Source: a bacterium (GTDB lineage Bacteria > Vulcanimicrobiota > Xenobia > Xenobiales > Xenobiaceae). Taken from it: a stretch of 64,000 nucleotides of DNA. Below the pieces are notes generated by a model. It saw only the letters and a list, made by a program, of their open reading frames with translations, did not search any database and was not told the DNA's origin. The DNA is taken from the NCBI GenBank assembly GCA_030535355.1, contig JAUNIO010000012.1:1-64000 (forward strand), in the 5' to 3' direction. A program made the translations under genes and the position numbers. The first letter of the stretch is position 1; each line of letters begins with the position of its first letter. Positions 15,843-23,896 of the stretch are shown one piece after another.

Positions 15843-17618
15843 CTATCCTAAAAACGCCAGCAGCACACCGGCAGCCACCGCCGAGCCGATCACGCCGGCC
15901 ACATTGGGGCCCATAGCGTTCATCAGCAAGAAGTTGCCGGGATTCTCCTCCATACCGACCTTGTTGGCCACGCGGGCCGCCATAGGCACAGCGGAAACAC
16001 CGGCCGCGCCGATCAGGGGGTTGACAGGATTGTCAGGGGAGAGTTTATTCATCAGTTTAGCCAGCAGCACGCCGGAGGCAGTGCCGATGCAGAAGGCCAG
16101 CAGACCCAGCACCAAAATGCCCAGGGTCTTGGGAGTCAGGAAGACCTCAGCGGCCAGCTTGGAGCCCACGCACAGGCCCAAAAGAATGGTCACGATGTTC
16201 ATCATGGCGTTCTGCATAGTGTCGGAGAGGCGTCCCACCACGTTGCACTCTTTGGCTAAGTTGCCGAACATCAAAGCGCCGATCAAGGGAGCCGCCGAGG
16301 GCAGGAAGATGGCGCACAGCAAAAGCACCACTAAGGGGAAGATCACCTTTTCCAGCTTGGAAACGGGGCGCAGCTGTTTCATCACGATGCTGCGCTCTTC
16401 CTTAGTGGTCAGCCAGCGCATGATGGGAGGCTGAATGATGGGGACCAGAGCCATATAAGAGTAAGCGGCCACGGCAATGGAACCCACCAGGTTGGGAGAC
16501 AGTTTGGAAGAGAGGAAAATCGAGGTAGGGCCGTCAGCGCCGCCGATGATACCTATGCTAGCGGCATCCTTCAGACTGAATTCAATGCCCGGCACATAAT
16601 CGTTAAGCAGCACCGCGCCGATCAGCGAGGTGAAGATACCGAACTGAGCCGCTCCGCCCAAGAGAGCTGTGCGGGGATTGGCGATTAGCGGACCGAAATC
16701 GGTCATCGCGCCCACGCCCATAAAGATGAGCAGGGGGAAGAGGCAGGAATCGGGATTGATGCCGAAATCGCGCACGGCATACAGGAAGCCTCCGGGATCG
16801 GCGATACCGGCCAAAGGAATGTTGCTGAGCAAACCGCCGAAACCGATGGGCAGCAGCAGCAAAGGCTCAAACTCTTTGACGATAGCCAGATACATGAGCA
16901 CCAGGCTGACCAAAATCATGATCAAATGCGCCCAGCCGAAATCGGTCTGCACTTCGGTCTGGCGCGGTATTTGCGTACCGCATTTATCGCAGCGGCGTGG
17001 ATGATGCTTGGCGTCGGAGCAGGTGACTTTATTGTGGCAGCTCGCGTTGGGGCAATCTACGTAATACTTGCTGCTGATAAAGCCGTAAAGCCCCGTGGAA
17101 TGCCACAGCTTATTCAAAGCGCCATCCTGAATATTCCGTTTTTGCGCGTGTTTTTTAACACCAGCGCGAGGCTGATCAGTATTAGGCGCAGATTTGCGAT
17201 CGAAAACAGGCTCAGCGCTGCCCTTTTGCTGTTCATCGCCACTGCCCTTTTTCTGTTCGCTTTCGTTAATGGGAACGAACTTGACAGTGCCGTCAGGCTG
17301 AGCCACTACGCGCATCTTTACGCGCTTGCTTCCAGAGCGTTTTTTATGGCGGGTTTTACTATTCTTGTGCTTAGGAGAGGCAGACTTGACTGAGCTTTCC
17401 GCCGCCGGAGATTTGTCGCTGACAGCCGTCGCCGGACTTTCCTGAGCTGCTGCCGGAGCAGAGGCAGCAGCCGGAGAGGAGCTGGAGGCAGAAGGAGTTT
17501 CGCTGGGTTCCTGAGCCCAAGCAATGGTTTGGCCGGTTAAATAAAAAGCAAATGCACTCAGAGTCAGAACCAGCCAGATTCTGGCACTTTTTAGGGAATT
17601 TTTATGCCAAGAATTCAT
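15843..17618 (-). CDS. oadB: Sodium-pumping decarboxylase beta subunit with exported-type N-terminal extension
   Basis: The C-terminal 380 residues are the membrane subunit of biotin-dependent sodium-translocating decarboxylases: multiple hydrophobic helices, [31 protein letters not shown], and [26 protein letters not shown]. The 210-residue N-terminal extension is unusual. It begins with a signal-like hydrophobic segment ending in AWAQ (about 13-35). A long Ala/Ser/Pro then Lys/Arg-rich linker follows, then a four-cysteine zinc-ribbon-like motif near 187-212. The typical subunit is about 375-430 residues. The start is nine bases after oadA, with GAGGGTGA before it. The partner genes are oadA and oadG. 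The specific 2-oxo or acyl-CoA substrate is set by OadA, most likely oxaloacetate. Confidence 0.88.
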   Translation of the reverse strand: MNSWHKNSLKSARIWLVLTLSAFAFYLTGQTIAWAQEPSETPSASSSSPAAASAPAAAQESPATAVSDKSPAAESSVKSASPKHKNSKTRHKKRSGSKRVKMRVVAQPDGTVKFVPINESEQKKGSGDEQQKGSAEPVFDRKSAPNTDQPRAGVKKHAQKRNIQDGALNKLWHSTGLYGFISSKYYVDCPNASCHNKVTCSDAKHHPRRCDKCGTQIPRQTEVQTDFGWAHLIMILVSLVLMYLAIVKEFEPLLLLPIGFGGLLSNIPLAGIADPGGFLYAVRDFGINPDSCLFPLLIFMGVGAMTDFGPLIANPRTALLGGAAQFGIFTSLIGAVLLNDYVPGIEFSLKDAASIGIIGGADGPTSIFLSSKLSPNLVGSIAVAAYSYMALVPIIQPPIMRWLTTKEERSIVMKQLRPVSKLEKVIFPLVVLLLCAIFLPSAAPLIGALMFGNLAKECNVVGRLSDTMQNAMMNIVTILLGLCVGSKLAAEVFLTPKTLGILVLGLLAFCIGTASGVLLAKLMNKLSPDNPVNPLIGAAGVSAVPMAARVANKVGMEENPGNFLLMNAMGPNVAGVIGSAVAAGVLLAFLG

Positions 17619-17627
17619 CGTTCACCC

Positions 17628-19445
17628 TCACTGAATGTAAGCCAAAACGGCATCCTGAGCGATTTGGTCGCCGGCGCTTACCTCAATGGAAAGCAGCTTG
17701 CAGTCACGGGAGGCCTTCACGGGTACTTCCATTTTCATGGCTTCCAAGACCAAAATAGTATCGCCAGTCTTCAAAGACGCGCCAGGCGCAGCCTCAGCTC
17801 TGATAACCAAAGCTGACATCGGGGATTTCACGGCTTCGCCGGAAGAGCCGTTCGCGGCAGAAGCGGAAGATTTAGCCGCGCCTTTGGCCCCGGCGGCCAC
17901 GGAATAATCGTAAGAACGCCCGTTGACCAACACTTTGCCATCCTGCAGCTCGGTGGTGTAATCCACGCCGTTGACCGTAATGGTAAGCGAACCGCTGAGC
18001 TTGGGAGCTGGGGCAGCAGCAGCTTTGGCGGCCTCCGCCTCTTTATCAACTTTGCGCACGTTGACGTGAGCCTTGCCCTGCAGGAAGAGAATGCCCTTTT
18101 CTTTGCAGGCACCCACGATGAAGCGGTTTTCATCGGTGATGGGCAGGCCTTCTTTTTTCAGCCATTCATCGACGAATTTAATGCTCTTCTTGGGATCGGC
18201 GTCGTTGAGTTCCAAAACCGGTTTGGTGTTGACCGGCTTACCCATCTTCTCAGAGCAAATTTTAACGATTTCGGGATCGGGCTCGCAGGGTGTGCGGCCG
18301 ATATAGCCCAGAACCATATTGCCATAGCCTTCGGCAATCTTTTCCCAAGGCCCGTATTTAACGTTGTTGTAAGCCTGCTGGAAGTAGAACTGCGACACAG
18401 GGGTTACCGAAGTGCCGAAACCGCCTTTGGCCACGACTTCAGCCATAGCGGCGATGCAGTCGTTGAAGAGGTGCATCTCGTTGAAGTCGCGCAGCATCTG
18501 GGTGTTGGCCGTCAAAGCCCCGCCGGGCATGGGGCTGATGGAGATGATCGGGGCCACGCGCTGCGATTCCGGGGGCTGGAAGTAAGCGCTCATGCACTCT
18601 TTGCAGACTTCGGAGGCTTTGCGAATCTTTTCAATATCGATGTCCAGCGTATATTCGGTGCCGCGCAGATTGTGCCACATGGTCATAATATCGGGCTGGG
18701 CCGTGCCTTCGGACATGGGCGGCAGGGACAGGTCGATCGCGTTGATGCCCGCGTAGATCGCCGCTAAATAACCAGTGATGCCGGCATCGACCGTGCAGTG
18801 GGAGTGGAACTGCAGGTAAGCGTCAGGGCCTAAAATCTTACGGGCGCGTTTGACCGTTTCGTGAACCAAAGCGGGCGGAAGAGTGCCGCTGGCATCTTTG
18901 AAGCACAGGCTGTCAAAAGGAATGTCGGCTTTGAGAATCTGCCGCAGAATCTTCTCATAGAAATCCGGGTTGTGAGCGCCTTCCAGACCGGGAGCCAATC
19001 CCATAAAAGTAATAGTAATCTGGTGTTTCAAACCGGCTTCTTTGATGCAGCGGCCCGAGTAATTGAGATTGTTGACATCGTTGAGAGCATCAAAATTGCG
19101 GATCGTGGTGACGCCGTGTTTTTTAAACATCTGAGCGTGCAGTTTAATGAACTCGCTGCTCTGGCTCTGCAGACCGACGACGTTCACGCCGCGGGCCAGA
19201 GTCTGCAAATTGACGTCCGGTCCCATCTTAGCGCGTATCTCATCCATGGCGTCAAAGGGATTTTCATTGCAGTAGAACACCTTCGACTGGAAAATTGCGC
19301 CTCCGCCGTGCTCAAACCAGTTTATGCCAGCTTCGTGAGCCGCTTCCATGGCCGGCAGGAAATCACGGTTAAGTACGCGGGCGCCGTAGCAGGACTGGAA
19401 ACCGTCGCGGAAAGCGGTGCACATAAAATCAATTTTTTTACTCAT
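17628..19445 (-). CDS. oadA: Oxaloacetate decarboxylase alpha subunit (carboxyltransferase plus biotin carrier)
   Basis: A 605-residue subunit. Residues about 1-290 are the HMGL-like TIM barrel with the CTAFRDGFQSCYGARV start, the conserved LCFKDASGTL strand and HSHCTVDAG. The conserved carboxylase domain follows (SPMPGGALTANTQM...). An Ala/Pro-rich linker leads to a C-terminal biotinyl domain with EAMKMEVP, biotinylated lysine at about 571. It transfers CO2 from the substrate to biotin, and OadB then decarboxylates carboxybiotin and pumps sodium. The start CTAFRDGFQS differs from the usual TxLRDxxQS, so the substrate assignment (oxaloacetate) is probable rather than proven. Biotin ligase is encoded nearby at 20249. 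Confidence 0.88.
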   Translation of the reverse strand: MSKKIDFMCTAFRDGFQSCYGARVLNRDFLPAMEAAHEAGINWFEHGGGAIFQSKVFYCNENPFDAMDEIRAKMGPDVNLQTLARGVNVVGLQSQSSEFIKLHAQMFKKHGVTTIRNFDALNDVNNLNYSGRCIKEAGLKHQITITFMGLAPGLEGAHNPDFYEKILRQILKADIPFDSLCFKDASGTLPPALVHETVKRARKILGPDAYLQFHSHCTVDAGITGYLAAIYAGINAIDLSLPPMSEGTAQPDIMTMWHNLRGTEYTLDIDIEKIRKASEVCKECMSAYFQPPESQRVAPIISISPMPGGALTANTQMLRDFNEMHLFNDCIAAMAEVVAKGGFGTSVTPVSQFYFQQAYNNVKYGPWEKIAEGYGNMVLGYIGRTPCEPDPEIVKICSEKMGKPVNTKPVLELNDADPKKSIKFVDEWLKKEGLPITDENRFIVGACKEKGILFLQGKAHVNVRKVDKEAEAAKAAAAPAPKLSGSLTITVNGVDYTTELQDGKVLVNGRSYDYSVAAGAKGAAKSSASAANGSSGEAVKSPMSALVIRAEAAPGASLKTGDTILVLEAMKMEVPVKASRDCKLLSIEVSAGDQIAQDAVLAYIQ

Positions 19446-19541
19446 AACGAAAAATGTTTCTCCTCGTATTATAAAGGAAGCCCATCTGAAACGCAGTCGG
19501 GGCTATCACTACAAGTGATACTACAATTAAATTGGCAAAGA

Positions 19542-19802
19542 CTACAGCCCATATTCTTTACAGGCAATAGCCAATACTGCAGCTATTTCTGACATATCCT
19601 GTTTGGGGGCTGCAGCTCCGGCTGAGGCTGCCGGCTTCGTTTTGACTGCATCGGGCTTAACGATAGAACCGAATTTACTCTCCAGCGAGCATACTATGGA
19701 ACCGGTCCATTTAGTAGCATAAACCAGGATGACCAGGAAACAAAATACCATGCCCATACCGGCCCCGGTGAGCACTAAGCTCTGCATAAAATTCTCTGAC
19801 AT
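19542..19802 (-). CDS. oadG: Oxaloacetate decarboxylase gamma-type small subunit
   Basis: An 86-residue protein with one N-terminal transmembrane helix (about 7-28, GAGMGMVFCFLVILVYATKW), an Ala/Pro-rich linker and a short amphipathic C-terminal helix (MSEIAAVLAIACKEY). This is the standard OadG layout; it anchors and assembles the alpha and beta subunits. AAGGTGA lies just upstream of the ATG. It is the first gene of the oadG-oadA-oadB unit. The 96-base gap to oadA holds nothing recognisable. Confidence 0.85.
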   Translation of the reverse strand: MSENFMQSLVLTGAGMGMVFCFLVILVYATKWTGSIVCSLESKFGSIVKPDAVKTKPAASAGAAAPKQDMSEIAAVLAIACKEYGL

Positions 19803-20248
19803 GAGTTCACCTTATCGTATTTACCGACAATTGCAGCGCAGGATAAGCATCCTTACGCGCTGAAAAGCCGACAGCGCAAAAAATAACGCTATCAGCCATC
19901 TTAGTACACTTTACGGAAGTTATTAGTTATCCTGCTTATAAATAATTATTGTTGGGATTAATATTTTTTTATTATTTTCCAAACAATAGCCGTAAGCGGA
20001 CGTGCGCAGAACGCTGCGACTGAAATAGCAAATTTGCTGCTGAATAGAGGATGGGAGGGAAAGAAGTCGCGGCTGCGACAGAGGGGGGGGCAAGACTGTT
20101 GGGGAATCGGGGTCTATAGCGTGGAGCAAATGCTGCTTGTGCGCGGACATGGCCGTAACCATAATTGTATATCAGTCAGTATATCCAATGTCAGCGATCC
20201 TCAAATAGATGTCCTTGAATATTGAAAAATAGGAGAGATAAATAAGCA
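19803..20248. other. Divergent intergenic region oadG/birA
   Basis: About 445 bases between oadG (minus) and birA (plus). The left part is AT-rich and should hold the oad promoter. The right part is occupied by repeat copy B. No gene was seen; a short minus-strand frame at 19923-20162 is not supported. Confidence 0.5.
20045..20217 (+). repeat. Intergenic element family, copy B (left end lost)
   Basis: Has the GGATGGGAGGG start of the core, the hairpin GTCGC-GGCT-GCGAC (20066-20079), CAAGACTGTTGGGG, GTATATCAGTCA and a decayed right terminal repeat ending at 20217. Confidence 0.75.
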
Positions 20249-20974
20249 GTGCCCAAAATAATAATTCATCAAGAGATCGATTCCACTATGCTGGAGATGT
20301 CTCGGGCCTTGGGGCGGGGAGAGATCTCCCATCTTGACGCCATAATGGCCCTGCGCCAGACTGCAGGGCGGGGAAGGCTTCAGCGCTCATGGCACACCGG
20401 CTCAGGCCGCAACCTAGCGGTAAGTTTTTGGGTAAAACTGGACAGCGCCCTGCTGCCGCCTCTGCCCCTAGCTGCCGCTTTAGCGGTAACTGATACCTTA
20501 AGCCTCTGGGGGCTTAACGGGCAGCTGCAATGCAAATGGCCCAATGACATAAAAATAAAGGGCTGCAAAATCTGCGGAATACTCTGCCAATACGCGGAAT
20601 CTCCCCGGCAGGAAACAGGCAGCATAGTGGGCATAGGCATTAATCTCGATCTCAGCAGCCAGGAAATAGCCGCTATCGATCAGCCGGTTACCTCGTTAAA
20701 GACTCTAACAGGTAGAACAGCCCAGCCCCAAGAGATATGCGCAGCTTTGCAGCAGAATATGGAAAAGCGCGCTGCCGCTCTCCAGAAAAGCGGCTTTGCT
20801 CCCATGGCTGACGAGTGGTACCGCCTGTGCTGCCATGCCGGGGAGGAAATCAGCGTCAATACAGGATTTGCCGCAGTCACAGGACGGACTAAGGGAATCG
20901 ATGAGCAGGGGGCGCTTCTTTTAGACTGCAATGGCGCGGAAAAGCGCATAATCTGCGGAGACGTCAACCTCTAA
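20249..20974 (+). CDS. birA: Biotin--[biotin carboxyl carrier] protein ligase
   Basis: A 241-residue group I biotin ligase without an N-terminal repressor domain. It has the biotinyl-AMP loop QTAGRGRLQRSW at 37-48, KWPNDI at about 94-99, the GILCQ strand and GIGINLDL. A small C-terminal SH3-like domain follows. It attaches biotin to acceptor lysines such as the one in OadA, encoded just across the intergenic region. Start is GTG at 20249 with AGGAGAG 12 bases upstream. Without a helix-turn-helix domain it cannot repress biotin genes itself. Confidence 0.92.
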   Translation: MPKIIIHQEIDSTMLEMSRALGRGEISHLDAIMALRQTAGRGRLQRSWHTGSGRNLAVSFWVKLDSALLPPLPLAAALAVTDTLSLWGLNGQLQCKWPNDIKIKGCKICGILCQYAESPRQETGSIVGIGINLDLSSQEIAAIDQPVTSLKTLTGRTAQPQEICAALQQNMEKRAAALQKSGFAPMADEWYRLCCHAGEEISVNTGFAAVTGRTKGIDEQGALLLDCNGAEKRIICGDVNL

Positions 20975-21162
20975 CCTAATACCTCTAACATAGGTTAGCT
21001 GCCAGCGCAAACAGTACAAAAAAATAAGGGAATCCTAAATTATTCTGAGAATTAATTCCTGCTGTATAGCCTATGTGCAATGGGCGGCTGAACAGCGCAT
21101 TCTAAGCAGGGCGCGTGTCCTCACCAAACCGCGTGGCTTGAAACTCAGGAGCTACGGACTGC

Positions 21163-22713
21163 ATGTCGCAAATTTTCAGAGTCAAACCCATCGACGCTAT
21201 TATCAAAGATTCGGCTTCCCAAGGTGAAGATAATGGCTTAAAGCGCGTGCTGGGCCTGCCCAGCCTTATGGCCCTAGGAGTAGGTACGATTCTAGGCACC
21301 GGGGTATTTGTTTTGACAGGCAGCGCTGCTGCAGAATACGCCGGCCCCTCTCTAATCATATCGTTTATTATAGCCGCTATAGCCTGCGCCTTTTCCGGTC
21401 TATGCTACTCAGAGTTCGCCGCTTCCATTCCCGTGGCGGGTTCAGCCTATACCTACGGATATGCTACCCTAGGCGAAGTGGTAGCTTTCGTCATCGCTTT
21501 AGACTGCATTATGGAATTCGCTTTAGGCGCTTCAGCTGTAGCCGTGGGCTGGAGCGGCTATTGCTACAGTTTCCTGCAAGATGTCTGTGGCCCCATATCG
21601 CCCCGCTTCATAGATGTCCCAGGCACAGAATACGTGCTTTGGAAGGAACGCTGGGTTCCAGCCGGATCGATCAGCGACGCCGCCGCGGCCGCCGGGGTAG
21701 ATATCAGCACTCTGCAGCATACCGTCAGTTCCGGAAATTTCCTGGCCCTGGCCTTAATCGTCGTCCTGGCGCTCCTCCTGGTAAGAGGTGTAGAGCTATC
21801 CTCAGTTATTAACACTTTCATCGTCGTACTAAAACTAAGCATAGTTCTGGTCTTCGTCGGCGTCGTCGGCAAATACGTTTTAGGCAATATGGATGCTGCC
21901 ATCCAGAATTGGACCCCGTTTATACCCGACAACACGGGAGAGTTCGGCAAATTCGGCTGGTCAGGCATAGCCCGGGGAGCGGCAGTGCTCTTCTTTGCCT
22001 ACGTCGGTTTTGACTGCGTTTCCACAGCCGCCCAGGAAGCTAAAAATCCCACCCGCGACGTCCCTCTGGCGACTTTAGGCTCACTTCTGGTCTGCACAAT
22101 TGCCTACATCGTCGTCTGCCTGCTCATTACCGGAACCATCAATTACACCCAGCTCAATGTGGCCGATCCCGCCGCCAGGGCCATCGACGCTACCGGCGTT
22201 ACCTGGGGTATTTTCTTTATCAAAGGCGGCTTAACCGTGGGCCTGATCAGCGGCACCCTGGCCTTGCTGATGAGCCTGTCCCGCATTATCTTCAGTATGG
22301 CTAACGACGGGCTGCTTCCCCAGGTTCTCAGCCGGGTACATCCGCGTTTCAGTTCCCCCTGGACGGCCACGCTGATTCCCGCCATCCCGGTAGCTCTGCT
22401 GACAGCGTTTTATCCCATCGGGGAATTGGGAGAATTGGTGAGTTTAGGAGCGCTGATGGCTTTTACTATTGTCTGCGCCAGCATTATCGTGCTGCGTAAA
22501 AAATACCCTGACCGCGAACGCCAATTCAGCACCCCCTGGGTACCTTTTGTACCCATTATGGGATCGCTTATCTCCGCAGGTCTCATGTGCAGCCTGTCCG
22601 GTCAGGCCTGGATGCGCTTCGGCATTTTCTTCATCATCGGCATGATTTTTTACTTTGCTTACAGCGTAAAGCATAGCAAGCTTAATACCGATGTTCCTAG
22701 CTTGACAAAATAG
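21163..22713 (+). CDS. APC-family amino acid permease (cationic amino acid transporter type)
   Basis: A 516-residue membrane protein with about 13 hydrophobic segments. The first helix carries the APC substrate-binding GVGTILGTGVFVLTG motif at about 39-53. Later come the family segments SIPVAGSAYTYGYATLGE, FFAYVGFDCVSTAAQEAKNPTRDVP and RIIFSMANDGLLP. These match the CAT/YfnA branch, which takes up amino acids. A hydrophilic N-terminus (IDAIIKDSASQGEDNGLKR) is normal for this branch. CAGGAG lies 11 bases before the ATG. It appears monocistronic. The substrate is unknown. Confidence 0.88.
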   Translation: MSQIFRVKPIDAIIKDSASQGEDNGLKRVLGLPSLMALGVGTILGTGVFVLTGSAAAEYAGPSLIISFIIAAIACAFSGLCYSEFAASIPVAGSAYTYGYATLGEVVAFVIALDCIMEFALGASAVAVGWSGYCYSFLQDVCGPISPRFIDVPGTEYVLWKERWVPAGSISDAAAAAGVDISTLQHTVSSGNFLALALIVVLALLLVRGVELSSVINTFIVVLKLSIVLVFVGVVGKYVLGNMDAAIQNWTPFIPDNTGEFGKFGWSGIARGAAVLFFAYVGFDCVSTAAQEAKNPTRDVPLATLGSLLVCTIAYIVVCLLITGTINYTQLNVADPAARAIDATGVTWGIFFIKGGLTVGLISGTLALLMSLSRIIFSMANDGLLPQVLSRVHPRFSSPWTATLIPAIPVALLTAFYPIGELGELVSLGALMAFTIVCASIIVLRKKYPDRERQFSTPWVPFVPIMGSLISAGLMCSLSGQAWMRFGIFFIIGMIFYFAYSVKHSKLNTDVPSLTK

Positions 22714-22748
22714 GAGGGCTGGGGGAGATGCCGCGGCTGCGACAGAAG
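22713..22748 (+). repeat. Intergenic element family, short fragment C
   Basis: Only the first core hairpin and GCCGC-GGCT-GCGAC (22730-22743) plus CAGAAGGG remain, starting at the stop codon of the permease gene. Confidence 0.6.
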
Positions 22749-22934
22749 GGAACTGCAGTATAAACGTTGAATTAATTTTATCTTTAACATAGCTGTGTCC
22801 GTTCCGCCTCGTTGGCTTCATTATGCGCTTATAGCGCAGGGAGAAGCAAGGCCTGGGCTGTTTATGCCAGCGCAAACCGGCTCGCTAAAGCTCACTAATT
22901 TAATTATACAAGCTGGGACAAAGAGAGGTGTTCC

Positions 22935-23366
22935 GTGATCAGTATAAAACGCTATCTGTCAAGCTGCAAAATTAAACTGGCCATCAACTGCACCGTTGGT
23001 CTAGCTGTCATACTTTTATTGTGCGCCGGTATCTATACTCTTAGCTATATTTCCAGGCAGCAAAGCGCAGAATATCATGCGAAACAAGCAGAGCTCAGCG
23101 AGCTAAACAGCAAGCTTGAAGCAGTCCAAGAAGACATAGTGCGTCTGCAGCGGGAGAAAGAACGTCTAAAAACGCCACAGGGTGTAGAAGATGCGGCCCG
23201 CAGTAAATTGGGAATGATCCGCCCCGGAGAAGTCGTCTATGTATCCGATTCCGCAGAAACAGTTCCTCCGTCAGCTAATATGCGCTACGATAGTGAAAAC
23301 AAAGATAAAGCTGCCGACTCTGGCTCCAGCTCTGTTTTCAAAGTTCTCGGCAATGTGATTTATTAG
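22935..23366 (+). CDS. FtsB/DivIC-family septum protein
   Basis: A 143-residue single-pass membrane protein. It has a short cytoplasmic N-terminus, a transmembrane helix at about 17-38, a coiled coil at about 43-80 rich in E, Q, L and K, and the FtsB/DivIC motif RSKLGMIRPGEVVYV at about 95-109. A low-complexity tail follows. Family members are part of the FtsQ/DivIB-FtsL-FtsB divisome complex. Start is GTG at 22935 with AGAGGTG upstream. No division genes surround it. Confidence 0.8.
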   Translation: MISIKRYLSSCKIKLAINCTVGLAVILLLCAGIYTLSYISRQQSAEYHAKQAELSELNSKLEAVQEDIVRLQREKERLKTPQGVEDAARSKLGMIRPGEVVYVSDSAETVPPSANMRYDSENKDKAADSGSSSVFKVLGNVIY

Positions 23367-23468
23367 CCCCGGCTTTGAAAGTTCGTCATCAGCTTTTTGT
23401 ATGCCAAGCCCAACAAGCGCCTGTCGCGGTTATGTCCCCGATAGGCGTCTTTAGATAATGGAGAGTAT

Positions 23469-23894
23469 ATGACTACCGCCGCCAACAATATCAGTCACGT
23501 CCATCAGCACGAGAAAAAAATAAATTTAAACGATCCAAACTTGCCCAAAAATAATAGCGGAACTTGGGGGCATGATCACTACCATTCTCACAGTTTTCGC
23601 CAAAGTTACAGCCAAGCTTATGTATTTGAGCACAAGCATCCGCATGTACACGACGCCGGCGTGCCCAAGCATGTGCTAACCGATATGCAGCCGGAAGATA
23701 AGGCCACGGTACGCGCTATATACGGACGCCCTTCCTTTGACAGTCATCTGCATGCTATACAGATGGAAGTTGGCGCAGTCATAACCAACGTCAACAAAAG
23801 AGGCGCTGGTTTGGAATGGGAATTCACTATGAACGGTCAGCTACAAACTATTACGGTCGATGAAGCCGCGGCCATCATTGTCGAGGTGCAGTAA
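23469..23894 (+). CDS. His-rich protein with FeoA-like C-terminal domain
   Basis: A 141-residue protein. Residues 1-65 are very rich in histidine (HVHQHE, HDHYHSH, EHKHPHVHD), a likely metal-binding region. The C-terminal half ends GQLQTITVDEAAAIIVEV, which resembles the end of the FeoA SH3-like domain (ALR.EEA..I.VE). It is two bases upstream of the FeoB-like gene, the usual feoA position. Role inferred: an accessory factor for ferrous or other divalent metal uptake. FeoA homology is weak and rests mainly on position and the last 60 residues. GGAGAG precedes the ATG. Confidence 0.6.
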   Translation: MTTAANNISHVHQHEKKINLNDPNLPKNNSGTWGHDHYHSHSFRQSYSQAYVFEHKHPHVHDAGVPKHVLTDMQPEDKATVRAIYGRPSFDSHLHAIQMEVGAVITNVNKRGAGLEWEFTMNGQLQTITVDEAAAIIVEVQ

Positions 23895-23896
23895 TT

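Noticed and set aside
18066-18767. 233-codon plus-strand frame inside oadA
   Set aside because: Antisense shadow of a strongly conserved minus-strand gene.
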